A stretch of DNA of 32,294 bases from Tannerellaceae bacterium. Its GTDB lineage: Bacteria; Bacteroidota; Bacteroidia; Bacteroidales; Tannerellaceae. The position numbers were made by a program, and so were the translations under genes. The notes under the pieces were generated by a model, which saw nothing but the letters and a program-made list of their open reading frames with translations, was not told the DNA's origin and did not search any database. Shown in pieces: positions 18,918 through 26,942 of this stretch; the stretch's first letter is position 1, and every line of letters starts with the position of its first letter. The stretch lies in NCBI GenBank assembly GCA_031288175.1, contig JAITRW010000039.1:1-32294 (forward strand), given 5' to 3'.

Positions 18918-19882
18918 TGAATATAAAAACTATCGCTATGTATGATATTCCTGTCCTGTTTTTGATATTTAAGCGTCCGGAAACCACCGAACGGGTTTTT
19001 GAACGTATCCGGCAGATAAAGCCGAGCCGTTTGTACATTGCTGCCGATGCTCCCCGCGCCGGACAGCCGGACGAGATCGAACAATGCCGCCGGGCACGTG
19101 CCGTAGTCGAAACCGTCGACTGGGAGTGTGAAGTAAAAACACGCTATAGGGAACAAAATCTGGGATGTCGGCGAGCCGTCACCGAAGCAATCTCCTGGTT
19201 TTTCGAACAAGAAGAGTATGGTGTCATTTTTGAAGATGACTGTCTGCCCGACCTCACTTTTTTCCCTTTTTGCAGGGAACTCCTCCTGCGTTACAAAGAC
19301 GATGACAGGATAGGCATGATTGGAGGAAATAATTTTTCCTATAATAAAGTTAAAAATACGATACGGGGGGGGGTAAATATTGTACCCGATGGACTGAGTT
19401 ACGACTTTTGTTCCGTCTCACATATCTGGGGATGGGCTACCTGGCGGCGAGTATGGAAAAACTACGAGGCTGACTTTCCTTATTGGGCAGAGGCTAAGAA
19501 AGATTATAATAAACGTAAGTCCCTTTTTCGTTGCCTGCGGGAAGAGATTTATTTTTCTTCTTTCCTTTCTGACACATTGCTTGGAGAGCGGAAAATTAAT
19601 ACTTGGGACGTTCAACTTTGGTTCACACTTAGAATACAAAATCAGTTAGCCATCTATCCCTCTGTGAACTTGGTGACTAACATTGGTTTAATATCGCCCG
19701 ATGCCACTCACAAGACTTCTTCTTCCAAAATCAAAAAAAATTATATCCCTTCCTCTCCCGTCTCTTTCCCGTTGAAACACCCCCGCTATGTGCTGGCCAA
19801 CTACCGTATTGACCAATTTGCATTCCATCGAAACTTCTTCTCTTATAAACGACTTCTCCGTTATTTTCTAAACGATTATTAA
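18917..19882 (+). CDS. Glycosyltransferase (GT-A fold, nucleotide-sugar dependent)
   Basis: 321 residues from an ATG that overlaps the stop of the RNase H gene (TAATG); an in-frame ATG at 18938 is possible, and the frame upstream of 18917 is only read-through into the RNase H gene. The start IPVLFLIFKRPETTERVFERI is the first beta-alpha unit of a GT-A fold. VIFEDDCLPD near residue 110 supplies the acidic DxD-like metal and sugar-nucleotide site. SHIWGWATWRRVW near 175 is typical of Bacteroidetes GT2-like/HlpA-like sugar transferases. It would act on the cytoplasmic side in surface glycan or LPS synthesis. It contains a run of nine G (19365-19373); losing one G gives an immediate stop. Confidence 0.82.
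   Translation: MNIKTIAMYDIPVLFLIFKRPETTERVFERIRQIKPSRLYIAADAPRAGQPDEIEQCRRARAVVETVDWECEVKTRYREQNLGCRRAVTEAISWFFEQEEYGVIFEDDCLPDLTFFPFCRELLLRYKDDDRIGMIGGNNFSYNKVKNTIRGGVNIVPDGLSYDFCSVSHIWGWATWRRVWKNYEADFPYWAEAKKDYNKRKSLFRCLREEIYFSSFLSDTLLGERKINTWDVQLWFTLRIQNQLAIYPSVNLVTNIGLISPDATHKTSSSKIKKNYIPSSPVSFPLKHPRYVLANYRIDQFAFHRNFFSYKRLLRYFLNDY
19365..19373 (+). repeat. Homopolymer G9 inside the glycosyltransferase gene
   Basis: Nine consecutive G encode the end of an Arg codon, two Gly and the start of Val. With eight G the next codon is TAA. With ten G the frame ends at a TGA about 37 codons later. Such tracts in sugar-transferase genes are classic slipped-strand phase-variation sites in other bacteria. 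Confidence 0.8.
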
Positions 19883-19929
19883 TCCTCCACCTATCTCCGG
19901 CATATTGTATTTTTATCGCTTGGCCTATT

Positions 19930-21567
19930 TTATTTATAAAAGAAACTGTTGGATATCGGTAATATCGTCATTTCTATTGCCCCATTACCTATTTTGGCAG
20001 GAACAACATACTCATTACCTTGTATTTGTTCTATCGGATAATCATCAAAAAAATTGAAATAGAATTCGCTCAACTTTTGATTCCGAGACTCAATCTCATA
20101 CCTCGTCTTTTTAATATAGGTAGTTGTAGTATAAGGATTTTGCTTCCCTTCTATTCCTGTTTTGATTATTTCCTGAATATTCCCTCTAATGTCGATGCCC
20201 GACTCATTCATAGTTATATATGTCGCGGCATAATCCTCTTCTACGAGTTTATCGTCGCTATTCGTATCCACTATATACATAACTATTCTTTTTGTAATCG
20301 GCTGATATGCAATATTCCATTCATCAAGGCGAGTATCACGGCCGTGTTCCATAGGATAGAACCATTTTTCCTCTAATCTGGTTGTACTGATCGAATACGT
20401 ATACTTGGTATGTCTGAACCACGTAGGATGTCTACGGTTTTCAGTAATATATAGGTTGAACAACTCTTCAGGGCCTGCATACACAGTCATCCCTTTTGAA
20501 ACTACGGTTTCTCCCTGTATATCCCCTTCTATCCGAAATACAAAACAAAACGCCCTACCCGTCAACAAGCGATTTAATACCTCTTCCCTTGATAAAGCGG
20601 TTTTCTTGTTGCTTGTGTTTCCTTGAAAAAATGGACGCCTTCCCCCTCCGGTCGCTATACTTTCAATTGCACTAAAAGCGTCTCTAGAAATTCTAAATCG
20701 GAAGATGGCATCTTTTACATCCGTACGCAGACTACCCGGTTCTTGACTTGGAGTGCTCATACCGTAGTACATCATGCAACGTGTAGCCCGAAGGTTATCC
20801 CCTGAGTTTCTGCACGCTGTCAGTAATTCCGGATCAATCTCTGATTGTGGTACCCATCCTCTTCCAGTGTATTTCTCCGATAACTCCTCAAGCCCTGACG
20901 CTCGCAGACTGCTCTTCTTCGTGTGTGCAGGAGAAAACACAGGGTCTACATATTCATATTCTCCATTTACCTCCAAGTCCGCAGAAGCTTGCCTTAATCC
21001 AGCACCGCCTTGCTTTTGACGGATACTACCGCTCTCATCCACTACATACAGATGGAACCCCGGCACCTCATCGCTACCTAACGAATCTACCAGCGTTCCA
21101 TCCAGATAGATACGCCGAGAGTACATTACCGGTATCTCCTCATTTCCCGTATCCATATCAACAACCTTTGTACCTGCCAACTCCGGCACATGAATGTTCA
21201 ATAACGGTACCGTCTGTTCTATTGCCTCAATCTCCGCATCACTGGAATATTCAACTAGTACATCTCGTAACGTCACCCCAGTCTCCAACTCTTTACCCTT
21301 CGCCACCGGATAGAAAATGTTATACCCGTTGTCTATCTTCTCCAACGCCTGAGCTTTCAAGAAATCCCGCACCTCTTTTCGCTCATACGAGGCTTTGGAC
21401 AGTATCTCCGAAAAACGAGACATTCTCTGTTCTTTGCCAGTAACTGTTGCTATTGACAACGTTATATCCTCCCTAGAAATATCAAAGTCTCTCTCACTTG
21501 AACACGAGATTAGACATACACTCCCGAAAACAATACCAACCAACTCTTTAGCTTTCATTTTACTCAT
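19930..21567 (-). CDS. Lipoprotein of unknown function
   Basis: 545 residues. The N-terminus MSKMKAKELVGIVFGSVCLISC ends in a lipobox with Cys22 as the lipid site. The residues after it (SSERDFD) are acidic, which in some Bacteroidetes accompanies export to the outer face of the cell. The rest is soluble, charged and free of membrane segments. I recognise no domain: notable features are a run ending YSRRIYLDGTLVDSLGSDEVPGF near 160, a Cys pair at about 263 and 273, and a C-terminus rich in aromatic residues (FYFNFFDDYPIEQIQG). A second ATG three codons in is also a possible start. It is convergent with the glycosyltransferase gene and divergent from the FGE remnant and ssb. Confidence 0.75.
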   Translation of the reverse strand: MSKMKAKELVGIVFGSVCLISCSSERDFDISREDITLSIATVTGKEQRMSRFSEILSKASYERKEVRDFLKAQALEKIDNGYNIFYPVAKGKELETGVTLRDVLVEYSSDAEIEAIEQTVPLLNIHVPELAGTKVVDMDTGNEEIPVMYSRRIYLDGTLVDSLGSDEVPGFHLYVVDESGSIRQKQGGAGLRQASADLEVNGEYEYVDPVFSPAHTKKSSLRASGLEELSEKYTGRGWVPQSEIDPELLTACRNSGDNLRATRCMMYYGMSTPSQEPGSLRTDVKDAIFRFRISRDAFSAIESIATGGGRRPFFQGNTSNKKTALSREEVLNRLLTGRAFCFVFRIEGDIQGETVVSKGMTVYAGPEELFNLYITENRRHPTWFRHTKYTYSISTTRLEEKWFYPMEHGRDTRLDEWNIAYQPITKRIVMYIVDTNSDDKLVEEDYAATYITMNESGIDIRGNIQEIIKTGIEGKQNPYTTTTYIKKTRYEIESRNQKLSEFYFNFFDDYPIEQIQGNEYVVPAKIGNGAIEMTILPISNSFFYK

Positions 21568-21799
21568 TTTTAATTGTTGATACGTTTTTAATTTTAATAC
21601 ATAAAATCCATATCACGTGCAAAGGAAGGTATCAAAATTCAACCCGCCAAATGTTTTCATATATTTATAGACTATATTATTAAACATATTTCTACTATCG
21701 ATTTTCTCATATAAACACCTTTTTAGTGTATTGCCTTCTCCTTTATATGAAAAAGACTACTGCAATTCAAGCTATCAGCTACCATTAAAAATTAAAACC

Positions 21800-21807
21800 T
21801 ATCTTTG
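21800..21807 (+). promoter_or_regulatory. Possible -7 box before the FGE remnant and ssb
   Basis: TATCTTTG fits TAnnTTTG in the AT-rich gap 21568-21837, which separates divergent genes and must also hold the lipoprotein promoter. No -33 match is seen at the expected distance. I see nothing else of note in this gap. Confidence 0.35.
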
Positions 21808-21837
21808 GGGTTTATTGAGCAGAGAGTGCATAGAAAG

Positions 21838-22039
21838 ATGGTTTGTGAGAAATGGGCTTTGGGGATAGACCATACCCGTCCGGGGTATGCGGCCAATGAA
21901 CTGCAACAACCCGTTATACGTGTCAGCTATTGAAGACGCCCTCCGTTTCTGCCGTTTGTTGAGTGAACGACTGGGATGTAAGGAGACCCTTCCCTCCGAA
22001 GCACAATGGGAATGGGCTTGCAGGGCGGGAAGCGACTAA
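21838..22039 (+). pseudogene. Remnant of a formylglycine-generating-enzyme (FGE/SUMF1-like) gene
   Basis: Two overlapping frames together give a piece of the FGE-sulfatase domain. From 21868 the first frame reads DHTRPGYAANELQQPVIRVS and stops at TGA (21931-21933). A one-base shift continues from 21932 with EDALRFCRLLSERLG, then LPSEAQWEWACRAGSD, and stops at 22037-22039. This matches the family core of PV-x-VS[WY]-x-DA-x-x-FC-x-W[L]-S and LP[TS]EAQWE[WY]ACRAG. Everything before and after this core is missing, so the product cannot function. The ATG at 21838 is in the first frame, but the ten residues after it do not look like the family. Confidence 0.85.
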
Positions 22040-22076
22040 GTGAAAATCATAGTAATAACATCTAAGCTGATTCAAG

Positions 22077-22547
22077 ATGTCATTAAACAAAGTAATATTG
22101 ATTGGGAATGTAGGACGGGACCCCGAAGTACGGTACTTCGACAATAACGCGGCGGTAGCAAATTTCCCCTTAGCTACCTCCGAACGGGGATACACTTTGT
22201 CAAACGGAACAGTCGTCCCTGAACGGACTGAATGGCACAACATTGTGGTACGGAGAGACCAGGTCGCTTTCGTGGAAAAGTGGGTAAAGAAAGGTTCCTC
22301 GGTCTATGTAGAAGGGAAGATCCGTACAAGGAATTATGATGATACGGCAGGTATCAAACGTTATGTGACAGAAATTCATGCTTCTCGAATAGAATTTTTT
22401 AATTTTGGAAATCGTTCCGAGAACACTTCCACTTCGGTAACTACTCCAAATGCAGACTTTGACACCCAACAGGCTGACACAATACCCAACACCCTCCCTC
22501 CTATTCCCAATACTACAGAAACTCCCGAAGGAGACCTTCCTTTTTGA
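22077..22547 (+). CDS. ssb: Single-stranded DNA-binding protein
   Basis: 156 residues. Residues 1-110 form the OB fold (MSLNKVILIGNVGRDPEVRY, then TEWHNIVV, GSSVYVEGKIRTRNYDD). A flexible Ser/Thr/Pro-rich tail ends in the acidic-hydrophobic tip EGDLPF, which in this family binds repair and replication partners. Length and ends are normal, so the gene looks intact although both neighbours are damaged. In many Bacteroidetes mutY precedes ssb and gldE-gldD follow it; here mutY is absent from the window and the FGE remnant takes its place. Confidence 0.96.
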   Translation: MSLNKVILIGNVGRDPEVRYFDNNAAVANFPLATSERGYTLSNGTVVPERTEWHNIVVRRDQVAFVEKWVKKGSSVYVEGKIRTRNYDDTAGIKRYVTEIHASRIEFFNFGNRSENTSTSVTTPNADFDTQQADTIPNTLPPIPNTTETPEGDLPF

Positions 22548-22578
22548 TAGATAGATTGTTTAATTAGTACACAACGTT

Positions 22579-23355
22579 TTGGACTCAGATATTCCCCCGA
22601 AACTTGGCGCCTTGATCTCGCGGCTAATGACAAGGCGCAAAACGACGGACAATTCCGTTGAGCCTCTCTCTAAGGTCCCCAAGTTCCATAATACGATGGC
22701 TTCAGGGATTATGACCTCACGCCTCGATATGGAAACCCTTGATATTCAGTCTTCTTTTCCCAACGTCATTGACTTTGTGATACGTTCCGGCTATTCACGT
22801 ATCCCCGTCTACGAAGGTACCGAAGACCATATCAAGGGTATTCTCTACATCAAAGACCTGCTACCACACACTCTACACCCCGACCCCGATTTCCGGTGGC
22901 AAACCCTGATACGCCCCGCCTATTTTGTGCCCGAAACCAAGAAAATAGGTAATCTCCTCGAAGAGTTGCGTACCGGACATTTCCATATTGCTATCGTGGT
23001 TGATGAATTCGGATGTACTTCAGGGCTTGTTACCATGGAAGACATCCTTGAAGAAATCGTAGGCGATATTTCGGATGAATACGATGACGACAAGCAACCC
23101 TGTATACGCCTGGCGGACGGCAGTTTTATTTTCGAAGCCAAAACACTCCTGTCCGACTTTTTCCGTCTGACAGGAGCCGACGAAACCGTCTTCCGTGACT
23201 ATACACAAGGGGTTGAGACCCTTGCCGGAATGTTATTGGAGATGAAAGAAAGTTTCCCCTTACGGCGAGAAGTCATCATTCACGACAAATATCGTTTCCA
23301 GATTCTTGAAACCGATGATCGCCGTATCCTCAAAGTCAAGTACAGCCTGCAATGA
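22579..23355 (+). CDS. gldE: GldE-like CBS/CorC protein lacking the DUF21 membrane domain
   Basis: At most 258 residues, starting at TTG 22579; the first ATG is at 22627. Two CBS units span about 45-180 (IMTSRLDMETLD, SRIPVYEGTEDHIKGILYIKDLL, FHIAIVVDEFGCTSGLVTMEDILEEIVGDI). A CorC/HlyC-type domain follows to the end (LADGSFIFEAKTLLSDF, VETLAGMLLEM). Full GldE proteins are about 430 residues and begin with a DUF21 domain of several membrane helices, which is absent here: only 31 bases separate the frame from ssb. GldE supports gliding and T9SS function together with GldD. The gene still overlaps gldD by four bases, so the operon order is conserved. It is probably a deletion derivative; whether it still works is unknown. 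Confidence 0.8.
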   Translation: MDSDIPPKLGALISRLMTRRKTTDNSVEPLSKVPKFHNTMASGIMTSRLDMETLDIQSSFPNVIDFVIRSGYSRIPVYEGTEDHIKGILYIKDLLPHTLHPDPDFRWQTLIRPAYFVPETKKIGNLLEELRTGHFHIAIVVDEFGCTSGLVTMEDILEEIVGDISDEYDDDKQPCIRLADGSFIFEAKTLLSDFFRLTGADETVFRDYTQGVETLAGMLLEMKESFPLRREVIIHDKYRFQILETDDRRILKVKYSLQ

Positions 23356-23918
23356 AACGGCTATTGCCGGTACTTGTTCCCCTCTTGACGGTAATCGGAT
23401 TCGCCTGTTCGCCGCCGCCAACTCCCAAGCCGTTTGGATACCTCCGCATTGATCCGCCCGAGGCCGGTTATATCCCTATCGCCGAGACAAGCCTTCCTTT
23501 TATTTTCCATATCTCCGAAGCTGCCGAACTGTATAGTTGCACAGATACCGGAGGTTCTCACAGCCTGAACATCATCTATCCGGATTATGGGGCGACATTT
23601 TTTTGCGCCTTCCTTAACGACGCCGACCTTCTTCACAAAACAGAGGCCGACTGCCGACGCCTTGTAGCCCTTCACACCGTCGAGCGTTTCTCCGAACACG
23701 CCTTCTCCGACCCCGAAGCAGCCGTTCACGCCACCCTTTTTCTCTTGGACGGCAATTCACCGACACCCATACGATTCCATCTCACCGACAGCGTCTCCCG
23801 TATTTTTCACGGCACCCTTCTTTACGATGCTCCTCCCAACGCCGATTCCCTGACTCCCGTCACCGCCTTCCTTACCGAAGACATCATCGAACTCATCCAA
23901 TCTTTCCGCTGGCGCTAA
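23352..23918 (+). CDS. gldD: Gliding motility / T9SS-associated lipoprotein GldD
   Basis: 188 residues, starting in an ATGA overlap with gldE. The signal sequence MKRLLPVLVPLLTVIGFAC gives a lipid-modified Cys19. The mature protein follows the GldD pattern: PKPFGYLRIDPPEAGY, LPFIFHISEAAELYSC, SLNIIYPDYGATFFCAF, then RFHLTDSVSRIFHGTLLYDAPPN (split here for length) with NADSLTPVTAFLTEDIIELIQSF at the end. GldD is a membrane lipoprotein needed in gliding Bacteroidetes for stability of GldJ and for T9SS-dependent motility; it also occurs in non-gliding relatives. The ends are intact, unlike its partner gldE. The stop overlaps that of the convergent SMR gene. Confidence 0.92.
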   Translation: MKRLLPVLVPLLTVIGFACSPPPTPKPFGYLRIDPPEAGYIPIAETSLPFIFHISEAAELYSCTDTGGSHSLNIIYPDYGATFFCAFLNDADLLHKTEADCRRLVALHTVERFSEHAFSDPEAAVHATLFLLDGNSPTPIRFHLTDSVSRIFHGTLLYDAPPNADSLTPVTAFLTEDIIELIQSFRWR

Positions 23919-24253
23919 TCACCTCCATTTGATACATTTATAAAATGATAGGTGATAATCGTTCCTATTAATATCAGAAAAATACCAATATAAGCACCCA
24001 TATTTAATTTTTGATGAAAAACAACTATACCTATAATAGAAAGGACTACGATTCCAACCCCTGACCATACTGCATACGCAATTCCGAGAGGAATATTCTT
24101 TAATGACAGAGACAATAGATAAAAACAAATACAATAACACGGTACGCACAATAAAGAAGGTGTCAGTTTTTTAAATCCGTCAGACATATTCAAAAGAGAC
24201 GTGGCAATTATTTCGAAGAAAATTGCCATGAATAAGAATACCCAATATTTCAT
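23915..24253 (-). CDS. Small multidrug resistance (SMR) transporter, EmrE/QacE type
   Basis: 112 residues forming four membrane helices. The proton- and drug-coupled Glu14 is present in FFEIIATSLLNMSDGF. The third-helix motif AYAVWSGVGIVVLSIIGIVVF (split reading: AYAVWSGVGIV plus helix) is diagnostic of EmrE/QacE-type pumps of cationic drugs rather than guanidinium exporters. The protein would sit in the inner membrane as a dimer and exchange protons for toxic cations. Base composition is clearly more AT-rich than its neighbours and the gene is convergent with gldD, its stop overlapping that gene's, so recent acquisition is possible. Confidence 0.9.
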   Translation of the reverse strand: MKYWVFLFMAIFFEIIATSLLNMSDGFKKLTPSLLCVPCYCICFYLLSLSLKNIPLGIAYAVWSGVGIVVLSIIGIVVFHQKLNMGAYIGIFLILIGTIITYHFINVSNGGD

Positions 24254-24305
24254 TTCTGCAAACGTTTATAATTTATGAATAGTTCTTTCATAACAAGGAA
24301 ACTTT

Positions 24306-24323
24306 TTATACGTCTTATACGTC
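24306..24323 (-). repeat. 9-bp tandem duplication carrying the MATE stop codon
   Basis: TTATACGTC occurs twice in direct succession on the plus strand (24306 and 24315). On the minus strand each copy supplies an in-frame TAA, so the duplication provides a back-up stop. Confidence 0.7.
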
Positions 24324-25628
24324 AGCAAATCGGCGACGACGCAATACAAGGATAGAGAGCCCTAACAAGACAATGGCATAGACGCTTTCGCCCGTAAAAC
24401 AAATATGTACGGGGAGACGGAGATGTATGCCGAGCAAGTAGACATACACCACATAAACCAGAAGGGTCAGGAATTCAATAAGGAACGCGATACGGATATT
24501 ACCTGTCCCCGTCACTCCGTTAAATACGACCGCAGCAGCCGCATTGAATACCATAGCAAAGGAGATAACATACACCGAAGGTACCGTTTGCAGGATCAGT
24601 TCCCTATCCGTAGTATAGAGGCTGACGAGGGTATTGGCAAAAAGGCAGATCAAAGCAGAAGCCGCAGTGACAAGGGCGATTGAGACAAATGTAGTCTTCC
24701 GGATAAGAGGTATGACCTGGTGGCGCAGTCCTTCGCCAAGTACATTGCTGACGAGGGTATTCACCGCAGCGGCCAGGGATTGAACGGGTATGAAAAGAAT
24801 GATATAGATGGAACGGGCAATGTTGGCAATCGCCAGGGAACGTTCACCGAGACGCTCAATGACCAGGAAAAAGAAGAAGAAGGTACTGATGGAGACGAAA
24901 TGTTGCAACATGGTATAGAAGGAAACGGAGAAGATACGGCGAAAAAGAGGCCAGTCGGGACGTGGGATGTGGCGGAGACCGTACCGGCGGGTATCTACGG
25001 TTCGACAGGTATAGAGAAAAAAGAAAAGGAGAGAGCCCCCCTCAGCCAGCACGGAAGCAATGGCGGCGCCTCGGATACCGAGTGCGGGGATATGAAGGGA
25101 TTCGTTACCGAAGATAAGGAGGTAGTCGAGAACGACATTCGCGCCGGCCATAAAAATGGCGTTCCACGTCAAGACCTTGGTACGGGTAATCCCTACATAG
25201 AAAGCACGGAAAACAACGTTGGTAAACGAAAAGAACAGGCCGAAAAGGCGGGGCGAAAGATAATCCGCCGTCGCCTGGCGGACGGCGGAAGAAGTGATGA
25301 TCTGTGGAAGGATGGTAGGGAGGCACAACCGGATAGTGATATACAGGACAGTCACAAGACTGAGCAGAAAAAACAGCGTTTGCACAGCCACAGGCCCTAT
25401 TTTGGCATAATTGCCCTCCCCGTTACGGCGGGCAATGACGATCTGTGCGCCCGTACTGAAACCGAAGGCAAGGGTGAAGCAGCAGATATAGAAAAGGCCT
25501 CCCATCGCGGAGGCCCCAAGTTCTATTTCCCCGACACGTCCCAGAAAGGCGGTATCTGTGACGTTAATGACATTTTGCGCAACAAGCGAAAGAAAGATAG
25601 GATAAGATACATCCCATAGTCTCTTCAT
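24315..25628 (-). CDS. MATE family efflux transporter
   Basis: 437 residues from the ATG at 25628; a TTG at 25649 would add seven residues. Twelve hydrophobic helices in two matching halves are expected. Visible family signs are PIFLSLVAQNVINVTDTAFLG at the N-terminus, FGFSTGAQIVIARRNGEG near 75, VLDYLLIFG near 160 and ALGIRGAAIASVLAEG near 180. These inner-membrane pumps export drugs or metabolites using proton or sodium gradients; the substrate cannot be told from sequence. The gene starts 21 bases after the stop of metK on the same strand, so the two are probably co-transcribed. Confidence 0.92.
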   Translation of the reverse strand: MKRLWDVSYPIFLSLVAQNVINVTDTAFLGRVGEIELGASAMGGLFYICCFTLAFGFSTGAQIVIARRNGEGNYAKIGPVAVQTLFFLLSLVTVLYITIRLCLPTILPQIITSSAVRQATADYLSPRLFGLFFSFTNVVFRAFYVGITRTKVLTWNAIFMAGANVVLDYLLIFGNESLHIPALGIRGAAIASVLAEGGSLLFFFLYTCRTVDTRRYGLRHIPRPDWPLFRRIFSVSFYTMLQHFVSISTFFFFFLVIERLGERSLAIANIARSIYIILFIPVQSLAAAVNTLVSNVLGEGLRHQVIPLIRKTTFVSIALVTAASALICLFANTLVSLYTTDRELILQTVPSVYVISFAMVFNAAAAVVFNGVTGTGNIRIAFLIEFLTLLVYVVYVYLLGIHLRLPVHICFTGESVYAIVLLGLSILVLRRRRFADV

Positions 25629-25649
25629 AGGCAAACTTCCGGCAAACAA

Positions 25650-26939
25650 TCAAAGGTTAAAAAGGTGGCGGATACTATCCACGTAGTCAAGTTTCTCCCA
25701 AGTAAACAGCTCTACATCGCGAGTCAACGGTTCGGGGTGATAATGGGAGGAAAAGACCTTCCGGACAGTACGCGGGGTACGGCCCACATGTCCGTAAGCC
25801 GCCGTCTCACGGTAGATAGGATTACGGAGCTTCAGACGTTCTTCAATCGCCTTGGGACGAAGGTCAAAGAGCGTAGTGATGCGACGGGCTATCTCTCCAT
25901 CTGAAAGAGCAATGCGGGAACGTCCGTAAGTGTTGACGAAAAGATTCATCGGGCGAGCCACTCCAATGGCGTAGGATACTTGCACAAGCGCCTCGTCGGT
26001 CACACCGGCCGCTACCAGGTTTTTAGCGATATGACGGGCCGCATACGCCGCAGAACGGTCTACCTTGGAAGGGTCTTTGCCGGAAAACGCGCCTCCTCCA
26101 TGCGCCCCTTTTCCTCCATAGGTATCTACAATGATCTTCCGCCCCGTGAGGCCTGTATCTCCATGAGGACCGCCTATCACGAACTTCCCCGTAGGATTGA
26201 CGTGATAGGTAATATCTGCCCCGAAAAGAGCTTGGATACGAGGATGATAATGCTGTTTGACACGAGGGATAAGGATACGCTTGACGTCATCTGCTATACG
26301 CGCCTGCATCGCCTTGTCGGCTTCCGCCTGAGTAAGCGTAGTATTCGGGGTTATGAATTCGTCGTGTTGCACGGAAACGACGATTGTATCAATACGGAGA
26401 GGTTGACCCTCGTCTGAATACTCGATAGTAACCTGGCTCTTGGCGTCAGGACGGATGTACGGCATGACCTCCGGTTCTTGGCGACGGAGCACGGAAAGCT
26501 CTTTTAGGAGAGAGTGCGCCAAATCAAGCGCAAGGGGCATGTAATTCTCCGTCTCGGCGGTAGCGTAACCGAACATCATCCCTTGGTCGCCGGCTCCTTG
26601 CTCCATAGGGTCGGTACGTTCGACGCCGCGATTGATATCCGCGCTCTGTTCGTGGAGGGCGGATAGTACCCCGCACGACTGAGCCTCGAACTGATACTCG
26701 CTTCGCGTATAGCCGATGTCTGCTATCACATTCCGTGTAACTGTCTGCACGTCAACATAGGCGCACGATTTGATCTCTCCGGCAAGAACGACCTGGCCGG
26801 TAGTAACCAGCGTTTCACACGCCACTTTAGAATCCTTGTCATAAGCAAGGAATTCATCCAGGATAGCATCGGAGATCTGGTCGGCTACCTTGTCAGGATG
26901 CCCTTCTGAAACGGATTCGGAAGTAAAAAAATAACTCAT
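25650..26939 (-). CDS. metK: S-adenosylmethionine synthetase
   Basis: 429 residues, a normal length for Bacteroidetes. It makes S-adenosylmethionine from methionine and ATP in the cytoplasm. Hallmarks in order: FTSESVSEGHPDKVADQISD at the start (ATP-binding His and Asp), GAGDQGMMFGYA near 116 (signature 1), HGDTGLTGRKIIVDTYGG near 260, and GGGAFSGKDPSKVDRSAAY near 282 (signature 2, phosphate and potassium site). The ATG is the only start giving the conserved MSYFFTSESVSEGHPD. The 232-base gap to the divergent fusion gene holds its promoter. A dyad (26943-26989) begins three bases before the ATG; no SAM riboswitch is recognisable. Confidence 0.97.
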   Translation of the reverse strand: MSYFFTSESVSEGHPDKVADQISDAILDEFLAYDKDSKVACETLVTTGQVVLAGEIKSCAYVDVQTVTRNVIADIGYTRSEYQFEAQSCGVLSALHEQSADINRGVERTDPMEQGAGDQGMMFGYATAETENYMPLALDLAHSLLKELSVLRRQEPEVMPYIRPDAKSQVTIEYSDEGQPLRIDTIVVSVQHDEFITPNTTLTQAEADKAMQARIADDVKRILIPRVKQHYHPRIQALFGADITYHVNPTGKFVIGGPHGDTGLTGRKIIVDTYGGKGAHGGGAFSGKDPSKVDRSAAYAARHIAKNLVAAGVTDEALVQVSYAIGVARPMNLFVNTYGRSRIALSDGEIARRITTLFDLRPKAIEERLKLRNPIYRETAAYGHVGRTPRTVRKVFSSHYHPEPLTRDVELFTWEKLDYVDSIRHLFNL

Positions 26940-26942
26940 GGC

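Noticed and set aside
19930-21567. Calling the 545-residue lipoprotein a fimbrial (FimA/Mfa-type) subunit
   Set aside because: It has a lipobox, but I see none of the conserved fimbrillin patterns and no neighbouring fimbrial genes.
24720-25619. 299-codon plus-strand frame opposite the MATE gene
   Set aside because: The translation is charged and repetitive with no family pattern, while the minus strand encodes a complete MATE transporter.
24315-25649. TTG at 25649 as the MATE start
   Set aside because: The ATG seven codons later gives a normal MATE N-terminus and does not abut the metK stop.
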